Part shown: positions 1-7,158 of the stretch, one piece after another
Numbering within the stretch: the first letter of the stretch is position 1
Layout: every line of letters starts with the position of its first letter
From: a bacterium
GTDB taxonomy: Bacteria; Thermotogota; Thermotogae; Mesoaciditogales; Mesoaciditogaceae
Assembly (NCBI GenBank): GCA_021800445.1
Contig: JAJYYZ010000004.1
Span: 16,906 to 80,905 of the forward strand
Length of the DNA: 64,000 nucleotides
Direction: 5' to 3'
Position numbers and translations under genes: made by a program
The notes under the pieces: generated by a model
Told to the model about the DNA's origin: nothing
The model's database searches: none
What the model saw: only the letters and a program-made list of their open reading frames with translations

Positions 1-1
1 C

Positions 2-955
2 GATTCAAACCTTGTCATGATCGAAAGAGAAGGAATGAAAACTTACACCCTTGTCGTAAGACCGACCGATGAAATAATGGCCAAAGAAAATGAACTTCAC
101 GCGCTCGAAGAAGAGATAAAAACAGCAGAAGACAAAGAGATAAAACGCCTTTCAAAAGCGGTCGAAAAGTGGATAACACTTATAAAAGCAGAGATAAAAA
201 AAATAGCGGACTTTGACGTTGCCTTTGCGCGAGTCAAAGCCCTCAAAGACGGATATGTTTTCCCTCAATTCGGAAAAGAAATAAACCTTGAAGAATCTTT
301 TCATCCGGTTGTCTCAAATCTCGTTAAAAAAGATAATTTTGAATATGTGCCATTAAGTGGGAAATTTTATCAAGGATTGACCATGATCTTCGGCCCTAAC
401 ATGGGTGGAAAAACAACCGTGCTTAGAACTCTGGCCATCGCATGCGCACTGGCAATGCACGGCTTTTTAGTGCCTGCGAAATCTGCCGTTTTGCCTGAAA
501 TAGATTGGATCAGATTTGTTGGATCTTCATCTCAAAGTTTAGGTCTTTCCGGATTTGCAAGCCAAATAGACAAGATGTCAGATACTTTGAAGATGAACAA
601 AAAAGGGTTGATCTTGATAGACGAATTTGGATCCGGCACAAACCCATACGAAGGGGAAGCGCTTGCCACGGCTCTTGCGGAATATCTTTCAGATTCGAAG
701 CATTTTTCGGTGATGGTAACACATTTCAGGCGTACGATAGAAAAGGTTAAATGCGACAAATATACGATAGGTATGATAAATTTTGAAGGCGAAATAAACG
801 CCAGAAATTTGAATTCCAAGATAAATCATCATCTTATCAACGGCGATATCGTAAATTACGGTGACGCGATAAAAATAGCGGGAATACTCGGATTGCCCGC
901 GGAGATCGTTGAAAAAGCCAGAGAACTTTTAGAGAATAATTTTGGAAACCGTTAA
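2..955 (+). CDS. MutS-family ATPase (MutS2-like), 5' end cut by window
   Basis: C-terminal part of a MutS-superfamily DNA mismatch/recombination ATPase. The frame is open to the first bases of the window, so the N-terminus is missing. From the first in-window Met (base 17) a helical clamp-like segment covers residues 15-70. The ABC-type ATPase domain V follows, with Walker A GPNMGGKTT at about 125-133, the serine-rich SSSQSLGLSGFASQI loop at about 173, Walker B LILIDEFGSGT at about 198 and the THF switch at about 236. No Smr nuclease domain follows; the protein ends soon after the ATPase, unlike full MutS2. It could be a MutS2 homologue lacking Smr or another MutS-related branch. The gene ends 2 bp before the convergent tRNA-Gln. 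Confidence 0.85.
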   Translation, partial: DSNLVMIEREGMKTYTLVVRPTDEIMAKENELHALEEEIKTAEDKEIKRLSKAVEKWITLIKAEIKKIADFDVAFARVKALKDGYVFPQFGKEINLEESFHPVVSNLVKKDNFEYVPLSGKFYQGLTMIFGPNMGGKTTVLRTLAIACALAMHGFLVPAKSAVLPEIDWIRFVGSSSQSLGLSGFASQIDKMSDTLKMNKKGLILIDEFGSGTNPYEGEALATALAEYLSDSKHFSVMVTHFRRTIEKVKCDKYTIGMINFEGEINARNLNSKINHHLINGDIVNYGDAIKIAGILGLPAEIVEKARELLENNFGNR

Positions 956-957
956 TC

Positions 958-1031
958 TGGTTGCGCGGGGAGGATTCGAACCTCCACGCCGGGATCCAAA
1001 GTCCCGTGTGCTACCATTACACAACCGCGCA
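958..1031 (-). tRNA. tRNA-Gln (anticodon UUG)
   Basis: On the minus strand a full cloverleaf can be drawn: acceptor TGCGCGG pairing with CCGCGCA, D arm with TGGTAG, anticodon stem CGGGA/TCCCG with loop CTTTGGA (anticodon TTG), and T arm with GGTTCGAATCC. The 3' CCA is encoded (plus-strand TGG at 958-960). It is convergent with the MutS-like gene. Confidence 0.95.
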
Positions 1032-1106
1032 ATGACAAGTTATATTCTACCATACAACATATTTGTATTTCAAGCGTTCAAATCTTTTTTTGTCACGTGT
1101 TGTTTC

Positions 1107-1139
1107 GTGACATACCCCCACCACTTATAGAAGTGGGAG
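1107..1139. repeat. Hairpin repeat, copy 1 (IS200/IS605 end-like)
   Basis: A GTGACAT box, a C-rich run and a hairpin with arms CCACTT/AAGTGG around an ATAG loop. The same arrangement recurs at 51076-51110, with matching bases outside the stem. It lies in the upstream region between tRNA-Gln and the antiporter, where a terminator is not expected. The hairpin and flanks resemble the right ends of IS200/IS605-type elements, but no transposase is nearby. Confidence 0.5.
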
Positions 1140-1214
1140 AATTTTTGCTCAAAAGAGGGTTGAAAACAATAACGGGGCAAGTGGAAAAGGCAGACATTCC
1201 TCTGACATTTCATT

Positions 1215-1242
1215 TTGAAAATACCCATATATGGTATATAAT
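1215..1242 (+). promoter_or_regulatory. Sigma-70 promoter of the antiporter/MBX operon
   Basis: A -35 box TTGAAA (1215-1220), a 16-nt spacer and a -10 box TATAAT (1237-1242), preceded by TGGTA. It lies 60 bp before the GTG start at 1302, with AAGGGG as ribosome site at 1291-1296. No comparable promoter is seen between the following 16 genes, so it probably drives the whole operon. Confidence 0.65.
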
Positions 1243-1301
1243 TACTTTTTGATAGGAAAGCATTAGTGCAAAAAATCACAAAAATCATATAAGGGGATGA
1301 T

Positions 1302-2579
1302 GTGGTGTCTCACGTAGATTTGGTTGTACTTTCACTTGTCATTGTTATGACTTTAGGCTTTATCACCTTCTTTCTCAGCAAGAAAGTTCATATTTCCTCA
1401 ATTCCAATCCTCATCGTGCTTGGTATCATCTTTGGTCCCTTACTCGGTTTCATAGATCGTGGGAATGCGACAACGCTTTTTAATTACGTTAGAGTTATAG
1501 GACTCGTGGTAATCCTTTTTGCGGAAGGACACAACCTCAAATGGCCGTTGCTAAAAAAGCATATGACAACGATAGGGATACTCGACACGATAGGATTATT
1601 CATCACGGCAATAGTCGCGGGTCTCTTCTTTTCTCTCTTCTTTCATCTTCCGTTTCTTGCCGGCTTTTTATTTGGTGCCATCATTTCGGCCACTGATCCG
1701 GCAACTTTGATACCGCTTTTCAAGCAAAACAAGGTCAACGAAGATATAAGGACCGTTATAGTGACTGAATCCATCTTCAACGATCCTCTGGGAATAGTTT
1801 TGACCGTTCTTGCCGTGGCCCTTGCAGTGCCTCAAGCCTCAAGCGCCAAATTCATAGAGTCAATAGCGAAATACACGACGCTTTATCCTGCGGCCGTGAT
1901 ATTTTTTCTCTATGAAATAGGTGTATCGATTGTGATAGGTGTGATTTTAGGGATAGTTGGATACTGGATTGCAAGAAAACTCAAAATCGACACCTTTCCT
2001 GAAATATACGCACTTGCGCTTGCTTTCGGCGGATTTCTAATCGGCGAATGGGCTCAGGCTTCAGGTTATCTCGTTGCAACTACAATTGGTATAGTCTGGG
2101 GAAATCACGACATCTTCTTTAAGAAAAATGGAGAATCTAAAGCATTCGGAGATCTCATAGAATCAGAATTGCATTTCAACGAAATTCTTTCCGATTTTGC
2201 TACGGTCTTCATCTTTACTCTCATAGGGGCAACTGTAGATCTGAATGTTTTTGGATCGGCTCTGCTTATGGGAACAATTGTTGCTTTAATTGTCGTCCTC
2301 GTGGCAAGACCTATCGCCGGCCTTACGATATTACCGTTAAGAAAATGGAATGCCAAAGAGTATCTGTTCATTTCACTTGAAGGGCCAAGGGGAGTCGTTC
2401 CGTCTGCGCTTGCCGGCCTGCCGCTTAGCCTTGGAATAATGTACAAAAATCCGGTTTTAACTCAATGGGGAGAGGTTATACTGGCTGCGACGGTTATAAC
2501 CGTTTTGGAGTCCGTCATAATTGAAACTCTGTGGGTTAGGCCTTTAAGTAAGAGACTTTTAAAGGATTCCATTGAATAA
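1302..2579 (+). CDS. CPA1/NhaP-type cation:proton antiporter
   Basis: A 425-residue integral membrane protein with about 12 hydrophobic segments. The family signature is visible: SATDPATLIPLFKQ at about 130 and the ion-binding ND pair in ESIFNDPLGIVL at about 155-167, followed by conserved helices with LEGPRGVVPSAL near 363. No TrkA or other cytosolic domain follows. It should exchange Na+ or K+ for H+ across the inner membrane. The start is GTG at 1302 (or 1305), since the nearby ATG at 1300 runs into a stop. It is first in the operon with the ion-pumping oxidoreductase and may balance the cation gradient made by that complex; this role is inferred. Confidence 0.85.
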   Translation: MVSHVDLVVLSLVIVMTLGFITFFLSKKVHISSIPILIVLGIIFGPLLGFIDRGNATTLFNYVRVIGLVVILFAEGHNLKWPLLKKHMTTIGILDTIGLFITAIVAGLFFSLFFHLPFLAGFLFGAIISATDPATLIPLFKQNKVNEDIRTVIVTESIFNDPLGIVLTVLAVALAVPQASSAKFIESIAKYTTLYPAAVIFFLYEIGVSIVIGVILGIVGYWIARKLKIDTFPEIYALALAFGGFLIGEWAQASGYLVATTIGIVWGNHDIFFKKNGESKAFGDLIESELHFNEILSDFATVFIFTLIGATVDLNVFGSALLMGTIVALIVVLVARPIAGLTILPLRKWNAKEYLFISLEGPRGVVPSALAGLPLSLGIMYKNPVLTQWGEVILAATVITVLESVIIETLWVRPLSKRLLKDSIE

Positions 2580-2591
2580 GGAGGGATTTTT

Positions 2592-3053
2592 ATGCTCAAA
2601 AGTGTTGAGGAAGTCCTTGAAACCGCGAAAAGAATAGAGGAAAGTTCTTACGCCTTTTACACACAGGCACAAAATGTAGTAACTTTGCCTTATTTGAAAA
2701 AAGAACTGCAATATCTGGCCGAACAAGAAATCGATCACAGGAAAAAGATCGAGGCGATGATAGCGGAAGGTCCGTCGAAGATCGCAAAAGATTTAAAGAT
2801 CGAAAGAATTCAGGATATGAAATTGGGAGATTATCTGATGCCATCCCATTTCGATCCGAACTCGACCATTCAGGATATCTTGATAGCGGCCATAAAAAGA
2901 GAGGATTTAACGCATCAATTTTACCAAAATCTTTTAAAAGGCGCAGCGGATGAGGATTTGAGGAAGGTCCTTGAATATCTTTCGATAGAAGAGTTAAAGC
3001 ACAAGAACAAGGTACAATTTCTTTACGATGACATAGTCTACAAGGAGAATTGA
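2592..3053 (+). CDS. Rubrerythrin/ferritin-like diiron protein
   Basis: A 153-residue all-helical protein with two repeats of the ferritin-like diiron signature: a Glu in RIEESSYAFY (about 15-24) with EQEIDH (about 45-50), and a Glu in KREDLTHQFY with IEELKH (about 137-142). It lacks the rubredoxin-like CxxC domain of classic rubrerythrin. Likely role: peroxide or oxygen reduction, or iron handling, in an anaerobe. The start is ATG with GGAGG in front. It lies 12 bp after the antiporter and 2 bp before mrpE, so it is co-transcribed with the redox complex, perhaps to protect its iron-sulfur clusters. Confidence 0.75.
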   Translation: MLKSVEEVLETAKRIEESSYAFYTQAQNVVTLPYLKKELQYLAEQEIDHRKKIEAMIAEGPSKIAKDLKIERIQDMKLGDYLMPSHFDPNSTIQDILIAAIKREDLTHQFYQNLLKGAADEDLRKVLEYLSIEELKHKNKVQFLYDDIVYKEN

Positions 3054-3055
3054 TC

Positions 3056-3565
3056 ATGGAAAAGGCAGAAGCCTCTTCGATCAACCGTTACTTTTACGCG
3101 GTTGTGCTTTATTTCTTTTTGTGGATAATTTTAACCTATCCATTTTCAATTCAGGAATGGGAAGCGGGAACCGCGATAGCCTTTACGGCATCTCTGCTTT
3201 CTTACAGGGAGTTAAGTGTCTCGGGATTGAAAAACATAAAGCGTATCGGCATTTTGCTATTTTGGTATCTACCGGTTTTCATACGCGAATTGATAAAGGC
3301 CAACCTTCATGTAGCAGGTCTTGTGCTAAATCCAAAGATGCCCATAAAGCCAGGCTTTGTCAAAATAAAGACCAACCTTAAATCTCCGGTTGCACGCGTA
3401 TGGCTTGCAAACTCGATAACTCTGACACCGGGGACGTTATCGGTCGATATAGAAGATCAGTACATTTATATTCACTGGATAACGGTCGGATCGACCGATA
3501 TCGAACACGCTTCCGAAGAGATAGCCGGAAGTTTTGAGAAAATTTTAGAGGTGATGTTCAGATGA
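3056..3565 (+). CDS. mrpE: Mrp/Mnh antiporter subunit E (MbhA-like)
   Basis: MnhE-family subunit: two N-terminal membrane helices (about 12-50), one further helix (about 62-82), then a cytosolic alpha/beta domain with the family-typical run LANSITLTPGT and a following strand. I start at ATG 3056, 8 nt after AAGGAG; a TTG at 3050 is too close to the ribosome site. In MRP, MBH and MBX complexes this subunit belongs to the sodium/proton translocation module. It overlaps mrpF by 4 nt, a sign of translational coupling. Confidence 0.9.
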   Translation: MEKAEASSINRYFYAVVLYFFLWIILTYPFSIQEWEAGTAIAFTASLLSYRELSVSGLKNIKRIGILLFWYLPVFIRELIKANLHVAGLVLNPKMPIKPGFVKIKTNLKSPVARVWLANSITLTPGTLSVDIEDQYIYIHWITVGSTDIEHASEEIAGSFEKILEVMFR

Positions 3566-3834
3566 GAATCGAAATACCTCAATTCATATGGATAGCATGG
3601 TTTGTGATAGTATCCATTGCGACGATACTCGCAACGATAAGGGCAATAATAGGCCCGACGAATTCAGACAGAGCGGTCGGCCTCGATACGTGGACGACTA
3701 TTACCACGGGCTTTTGGGTTATACTTGCACTTTATTTTTTCCAGTACATACTTTTGAGCGTTTCCATGGTCTACGCCATTCTCTCGTTTTTGGGAATTTT
3801 GGCAATAGCAAGGTACCTCGAAAGGGGGCTTTGA
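3562..3834 (+). CDS. mrpF: Mrp/Mnh antiporter subunit F (MbhB-like)
   Basis: A 90-residue membrane protein with three helices. The family motif RAIIGPTNSDRAVGLD (about 27-42) lies in the first loop and is the hallmark of MrpF/MnhF/MbhB. It overlaps mrpE by 4 nt and is followed after 1 bp by mrpG. It forms part of the MRP-like cation module with subunits E and G. Confidence 0.92.
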   Translation: MRIEIPQFIWIAWFVIVSIATILATIRAIIGPTNSDRAVGLDTWTTITTGFWVILALYFFQYILLSVSMVYAILSFLGILAIARYLERGL

Positions 3835-3835
3835 T

Positions 3836-4186
3836 ATGGTCGATCTCATCCTTGGCTGGACTGGGGTCGTGTTAGTCTTTATAGGCGTCTTCTTTCTCTT
3901 TTTGGGATCCCTTGGTGTTTTCAGGCTTCCGGACCTTTTCAACAGGCTCCAAGCCGGTACAAAGGCCACGACCTTAGGCGTTGTATCGACAACGATAGGA
4001 GTAGGTTTAATTGCAAAGGGATGGCTTGTTTTCTCACTTGCGCTTGCGATATTTTTGCTGATGACAAACCCCATCTCAAGTCATGCCCTCGGACGCGCTT
4101 CTTACAGGGCGGGTGTTAAACCTTACAAAGGTACGAACCCCGATCTTTACGCCGAAAAGATTAAAAAAGAAAGTGATCAAAAATGA
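3836..4186 (+). CDS. mrpG: Mrp/Mnh antiporter subunit G (MbhC-like)
   Basis: A 116-residue protein with three membrane helices and the MnhG/MbhC signature GVFRLPDLFNRLQAGTKATT near 28-47. The C-terminal tail after about residue 85 is soluble and charged. The gene starts directly after mrpF and overlaps the next gene by 4 nt. It completes the E-F-G block of the MRP module. Confidence 0.92.
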   Translation: MVDLILGWTGVVLVFIGVFFLFLGSLGVFRLPDLFNRLQAGTKATTLGVVSTTIGVGLIAKGWLVFSLALAIFLLMTNPISSHALGRASYRAGVKPYKGTNPDLYAEKIKKESDQK

Positions 4187-4437
4187 TAACGCTATTTTCA
4201 ACCTTGCTTGTCATATTGATAGTTGCCGGAGGTTTTGTATCTATTTTTTCAAAGAAGTTGCTTTCTTCCGTCATTTCAATGGGCCTTGTGAGTTTGGGGG
4301 TTTCCGGACTTTTCTTCTTCTTGCAGGCTCCCGACGTTGCTATAACCGAAGCGGCCATAGGTGCAGGTCTTTCGACTGCGATCTTCATCATAGCGATGAA
4401 AAAAATACAAAAAGGTGGGACAAGCGATGATGAGTGA
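4183..4437 (+). CDS. MbhD-like subunit (DUF4040, MrpA C-terminal type)
   Basis: An 84-residue protein with three predicted helices. The stretch LQAPDVAITEAAIGAG (about 47-62) is the conserved core of the DUF4040/MbhD family, equivalent to a piece of the C-terminal region of MrpA that is split off in MBH and MBX complexes. The acidic residues in DVAITEA are typical of the ion path. ATG at 4183 overlaps the mrpG stop, and the end overlaps the next gene. Confidence 0.85.
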   Translation: MITLFSTLLVILIVAGGFVSIFSKKLLSSVISMGLVSLGVSGLFFFLQAPDVAITEAAIGAGLSTAIFIIAMKKIQKGGTSDDE

Positions 4438-5257
4438 TACTCCCGAGATAGTAAAAAAAGTTTTCGCCATTTTTGTCGTTGGAGTTTTGATAATCGGCTT
4501 TTTCATGGTGTTCACTCAAATGCCAAAGGGTAATGAAGTCAACGTGAACAACACCGTATCGAGATTTTACGTCATGAAAGATGTCGATCAGGCCACTCAA
4601 ATGCTCGATAAAGGTACTTATTTCAACAAAGACATGGTTCCATTGAGAAATGATGTGCCTTACACGCCCATAACGTTCGGAAAAAGCGAAAATTTGGAAG
4701 ATGGAGCGGCTAACGTCGTGACATCGATAGTCGTCGATTACAGAGGTTTTGACACGTTAGGTGAAGTTACGGTGCTCTTTTTGGCCGCAAGCGGTGTAAT
4801 GCTTGTGCTCCACGGCGAAAAAAGAAAGGTACCCAAAAAGAAAATCGCTCCATCTGAGATCATGTACGTCGGAACAAGAATCGCCTTCTCTGTCATCTTT
4901 CTTTTTGGAATTTACGTTTTCATACACGGCCATCTAACACCAGGAGGAGGTTTCCCCGGTGGTGCGATAATAGCCTCCGGCATACTTGGTTTATTTCTCG
5001 GAAGACAGGGATACTCTCCAAACAAGGCAGGCTTGACTGTCTTTGAATCTCTTTCTGGAATGGCTTACGCCATAATAGGTATAATCGGTCTTGTTGCCGA
5101 AAAATCCTTTCTTGCGAACTTTCTACCGACAGGTACAATTGGAAATTTGTTCAGTGCCGGCTTTATAGCCCTGATATACATAGCGATAGGAATGAAAGTT
5201 GGATCTGAACTGTCGGCCGTTACAAACGCAATGATAGTCGATACGGAGGAGGATTGA
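4427..5257 (+). CDS. Fused MbhE-MbhF (MrpA tail plus MrpB domain) subunit
   Basis: A 276-residue membrane protein from ATG 4427 (AAGGTGG nine bases upstream; ATG 4430 also possible). The first half has one N-terminal helix, a roughly 85-residue soluble loop and the MbhE-type helix region with VVDYRGFDTLGEVTVLFLA. The second half is a MnhB/MrpB domain with HLTPGGGFPGGAIIASG, the hallmark of that family. In MBH these parts are usually separate genes (mbhE and mbhF); here they form one frame without a break. It overlaps mbhD by 11 nt. Confidence 0.85.
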   Translation: MMSDTPEIVKKVFAIFVVGVLIIGFFMVFTQMPKGNEVNVNNTVSRFYVMKDVDQATQMLDKGTYFNKDMVPLRNDVPYTPITFGKSENLEDGAANVVTSIVVDYRGFDTLGEVTVLFLAASGVMLVLHGEKRKVPKKKIAPSEIMYVGTRIAFSVIFLFGIYVFIHGHLTPGGGFPGGAIIASGILGLFLGRQGYSPNKAGLTVFESLSGMAYAIIGIIGLVAEKSFLANFLPTGTIGNLFSAGFIALIYIAIGMKVGSELSAVTNAMIVDTEED

Positions 5258-5258
5258 A

Positions 5259-5633
5259 ATGATAGACTTTCTCCAAAACTGGATATATTTGACCGGATCG
5301 ATGGCGCTCGTTGGAATCGGCCTTTACATAGTACTTACAAACACAAACATATTCAGAATAATAGTCGGCCTTAACATAATAGACAGCGGGACGAATCTGT
5401 TTATAGTCACAATTGCATGGCATCCGAAGTCTGTTATGCCCATATACACGGCAACGAATAACCTTGTGGTCAACGGTCATGTGATCTCCGCCGATCCTCT
5501 TCCACAGTCATTGGTCTTAACCGCGATAGTCATAGGTCTTGGCACAACGGCACTTGCACTTGCGATAGCGGTCAAAATTTACCAAAAATACGGCACACTC
5601 GATGTCAGAAAGATCAAGGAGGAGGACAGATGA
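5259..5633 (+). CDS. MbhG/MrpC (NuoK-like) subunit
   Basis: A 124-residue protein with three membrane helices, related to NuoK and MrpC. The family features GIGLYIVLTNTNIFRIIVGL (about 19-38) and the second segment PLPQSLVLTAIVIG (about 81-94) are clear. GGAGG precedes the ATG. The end overlaps the next gene by the ATGA arrangement. It is part of the proton/sodium translocating membrane arm. Confidence 0.92.
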   Translation: MIDFLQNWIYLTGSMALVGIGLYIVLTNTNIFRIIVGLNIIDSGTNLFIVTIAWHPKSVMPIYTATNNLVVNGHVISADPLPQSLVLTAIVIGLGTTALALAIAVKIYQKYGTLDVRKIKEEDR

Positions 5634-7147
5634 AAACTTACAATCTTGCCGCTTTACTTGTCGGCGTGCCTTTACTTATGGCCTTTTCGATACCGCTGTT
5701 TGGATTCATATCCAAGCAACTTGCAAAGTGGATAACCGTTCTGACGCTTGGTTTTGAATTCTTTTTTGGCCTTTACATATTTTTCTGGCACATTTATCCC
5801 TTTAACGTCATAATGGGAAACTGGGTACCACCATTCGGTGAGAACCTTTACATAGGCCCATTTGCGACCGTTTTAATAATTCTTGTGTCTTTTGTTGGAT
5901 TGATGATAAGCATATACAACCTTTGGTCTGCAAATCATGGCGATGTTGTACATTTTGCACTGCTTTTTTTGATGTTTGTCGGTGGATCTATCGGTTTGAT
6001 ATCGACCGGAGATATATTCAACATCTTCATATTCATGGAAATAACAGGTATCTCTTCTTTTGCGCTTGCAGCGTACGGACCTGAAAGAAGGGCTTTGGGC
6101 GGTGCCTTCAAATACCTTGTCATAAGTTCGATCGGATCGACACTTTACCTTTTCGGTGTCCTTTTGATTTACACTCAACTCGGAACCCTTAACATAGCCG
6201 AAATCGCGGCAAGGATCTCTCAAACAACATCCGGCCTTCTGACCTTTGCCGGCATCTTGCTTGTTGCAGGTCTTGCTGTCGAGGCAGAACTCTTCCCATT
6301 CAACGGCTGGGTGCCGGATACCTATACAGGAGCCGTTAACCCTGTTTCGGCCACCTTAAGTGGCATAGGGTCCGTCGGCGGCATATATGTGCTTTTCAGA
6401 ATTCTAATGACGGTCTTTGGGAAGGACGGAAATTTCGTCTCGACCTACGGAAACATGGATCTTATGGCTTTGGTGGCCATTTTGGGATCGGCGACCGTTG
6501 TGATAGGAGAATTATCGGCGCTTGTCCAAAAAAATGTCAAAAAGATGCTTGCCTACTCATCGATGGCACAGATGGGCCTTGTTGCGATAGGCTTTTCGAT
6601 AGGGTCTAAATTGGGAGCATACGCGGGCGTATTTCAACTTGTAAACCATTCGATAGCCAAAGCCATGATGTTTTTGATACTTGGAGTCATAGTCTCTTTC
6701 GGAATCGGAGAACATATCGAAGACATGAAAGGATTATGGTACAAAAGTCCGTTTTTGACCCTTGCCTTTACCATAGGCGCGTTGAGTCTGCTTGGTCTTC
6801 CGTTGTTTGGAGGATTCTGGTCAAAGTTTGCCCTTGTTGACGCTTCGATTCAGCGCGGCGGGTGGTATGATTTCGTGATTGCGATCGTACTTTTTGCTTC
6901 AGTTGTCGAGGCCTTTTATTACCTCAGAATAGTCGGATACATGTTCACCTCAAAACCAACCTCAACGGACAAGATAAAAGTTTCTATCTCACCGGCCGTA
7001 CCTATCGTCGCATTTTCCATTTTGATAGTCGCAATAGGTATATTCCCCCAAATAGTTGGGGGCATTTCCTGGAACGCGGCCCACGAATTGACCGATAAGA
7101 TGGGCGGATATGTGCTTAACGTCATACCCACCATAGTTGGCCATTGA
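5630..7147 (+). CDS. MrpD/MbhH (NuoN/M-like) antiporter subunit
   Basis: A 505-residue protein with about 14 membrane helices, of the NuoL/M/N antiporter family. Hallmarks: FNIFIFMEITGISSFAL (about 128-144) with the helix-5 glutamate, EAELFPFNGWVPDTYTGA (about 217-234), and the helix-8 lysine region QKNVKKMLAYSSMAQMG (about 300-316). This is one of two such subunits in the operon. The ATG is preceded by GGAGGA and overlaps mbhG by 4 nt. Expected role: one ion-translocation channel of the complex. Confidence 0.92.
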   Translation: MKTYNLAALLVGVPLLMAFSIPLFGFISKQLAKWITVLTLGFEFFFGLYIFFWHIYPFNVIMGNWVPPFGENLYIGPFATVLIILVSFVGLMISIYNLWSANHGDVVHFALLFLMFVGGSIGLISTGDIFNIFIFMEITGISSFALAAYGPERRALGGAFKYLVISSIGSTLYLFGVLLIYTQLGTLNIAEIAARISQTTSGLLTFAGILLVAGLAVEAELFPFNGWVPDTYTGAVNPVSATLSGIGSVGGIYVLFRILMTVFGKDGNFVSTYGNMDLMALVAILGSATVVIGELSALVQKNVKKMLAYSSMAQMGLVAIGFSIGSKLGAYAGVFQLVNHSIAKAMMFLILGVIVSFGIGEHIEDMKGLWYKSPFLTLAFTIGALSLLGLPLFGGFWSKFALVDASIQRGGWYDFVIAIVLFASVVEAFYYLRIVGYMFTSKPTSTDKIKVSISPAVPIVAFSILIVAIGIFPQIVGGISWNAAHELTDKMGGYVLNVIPTIVGH

Positions 7148-7158
7148 GAGGTGATAAG

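Noticed and set aside
942..1130. A plus-strand open frame starting within the MutS gene end.
   Set aside because: It runs through the tRNA-Gln gene in antisense and carries its sequence as protein; not a real gene.
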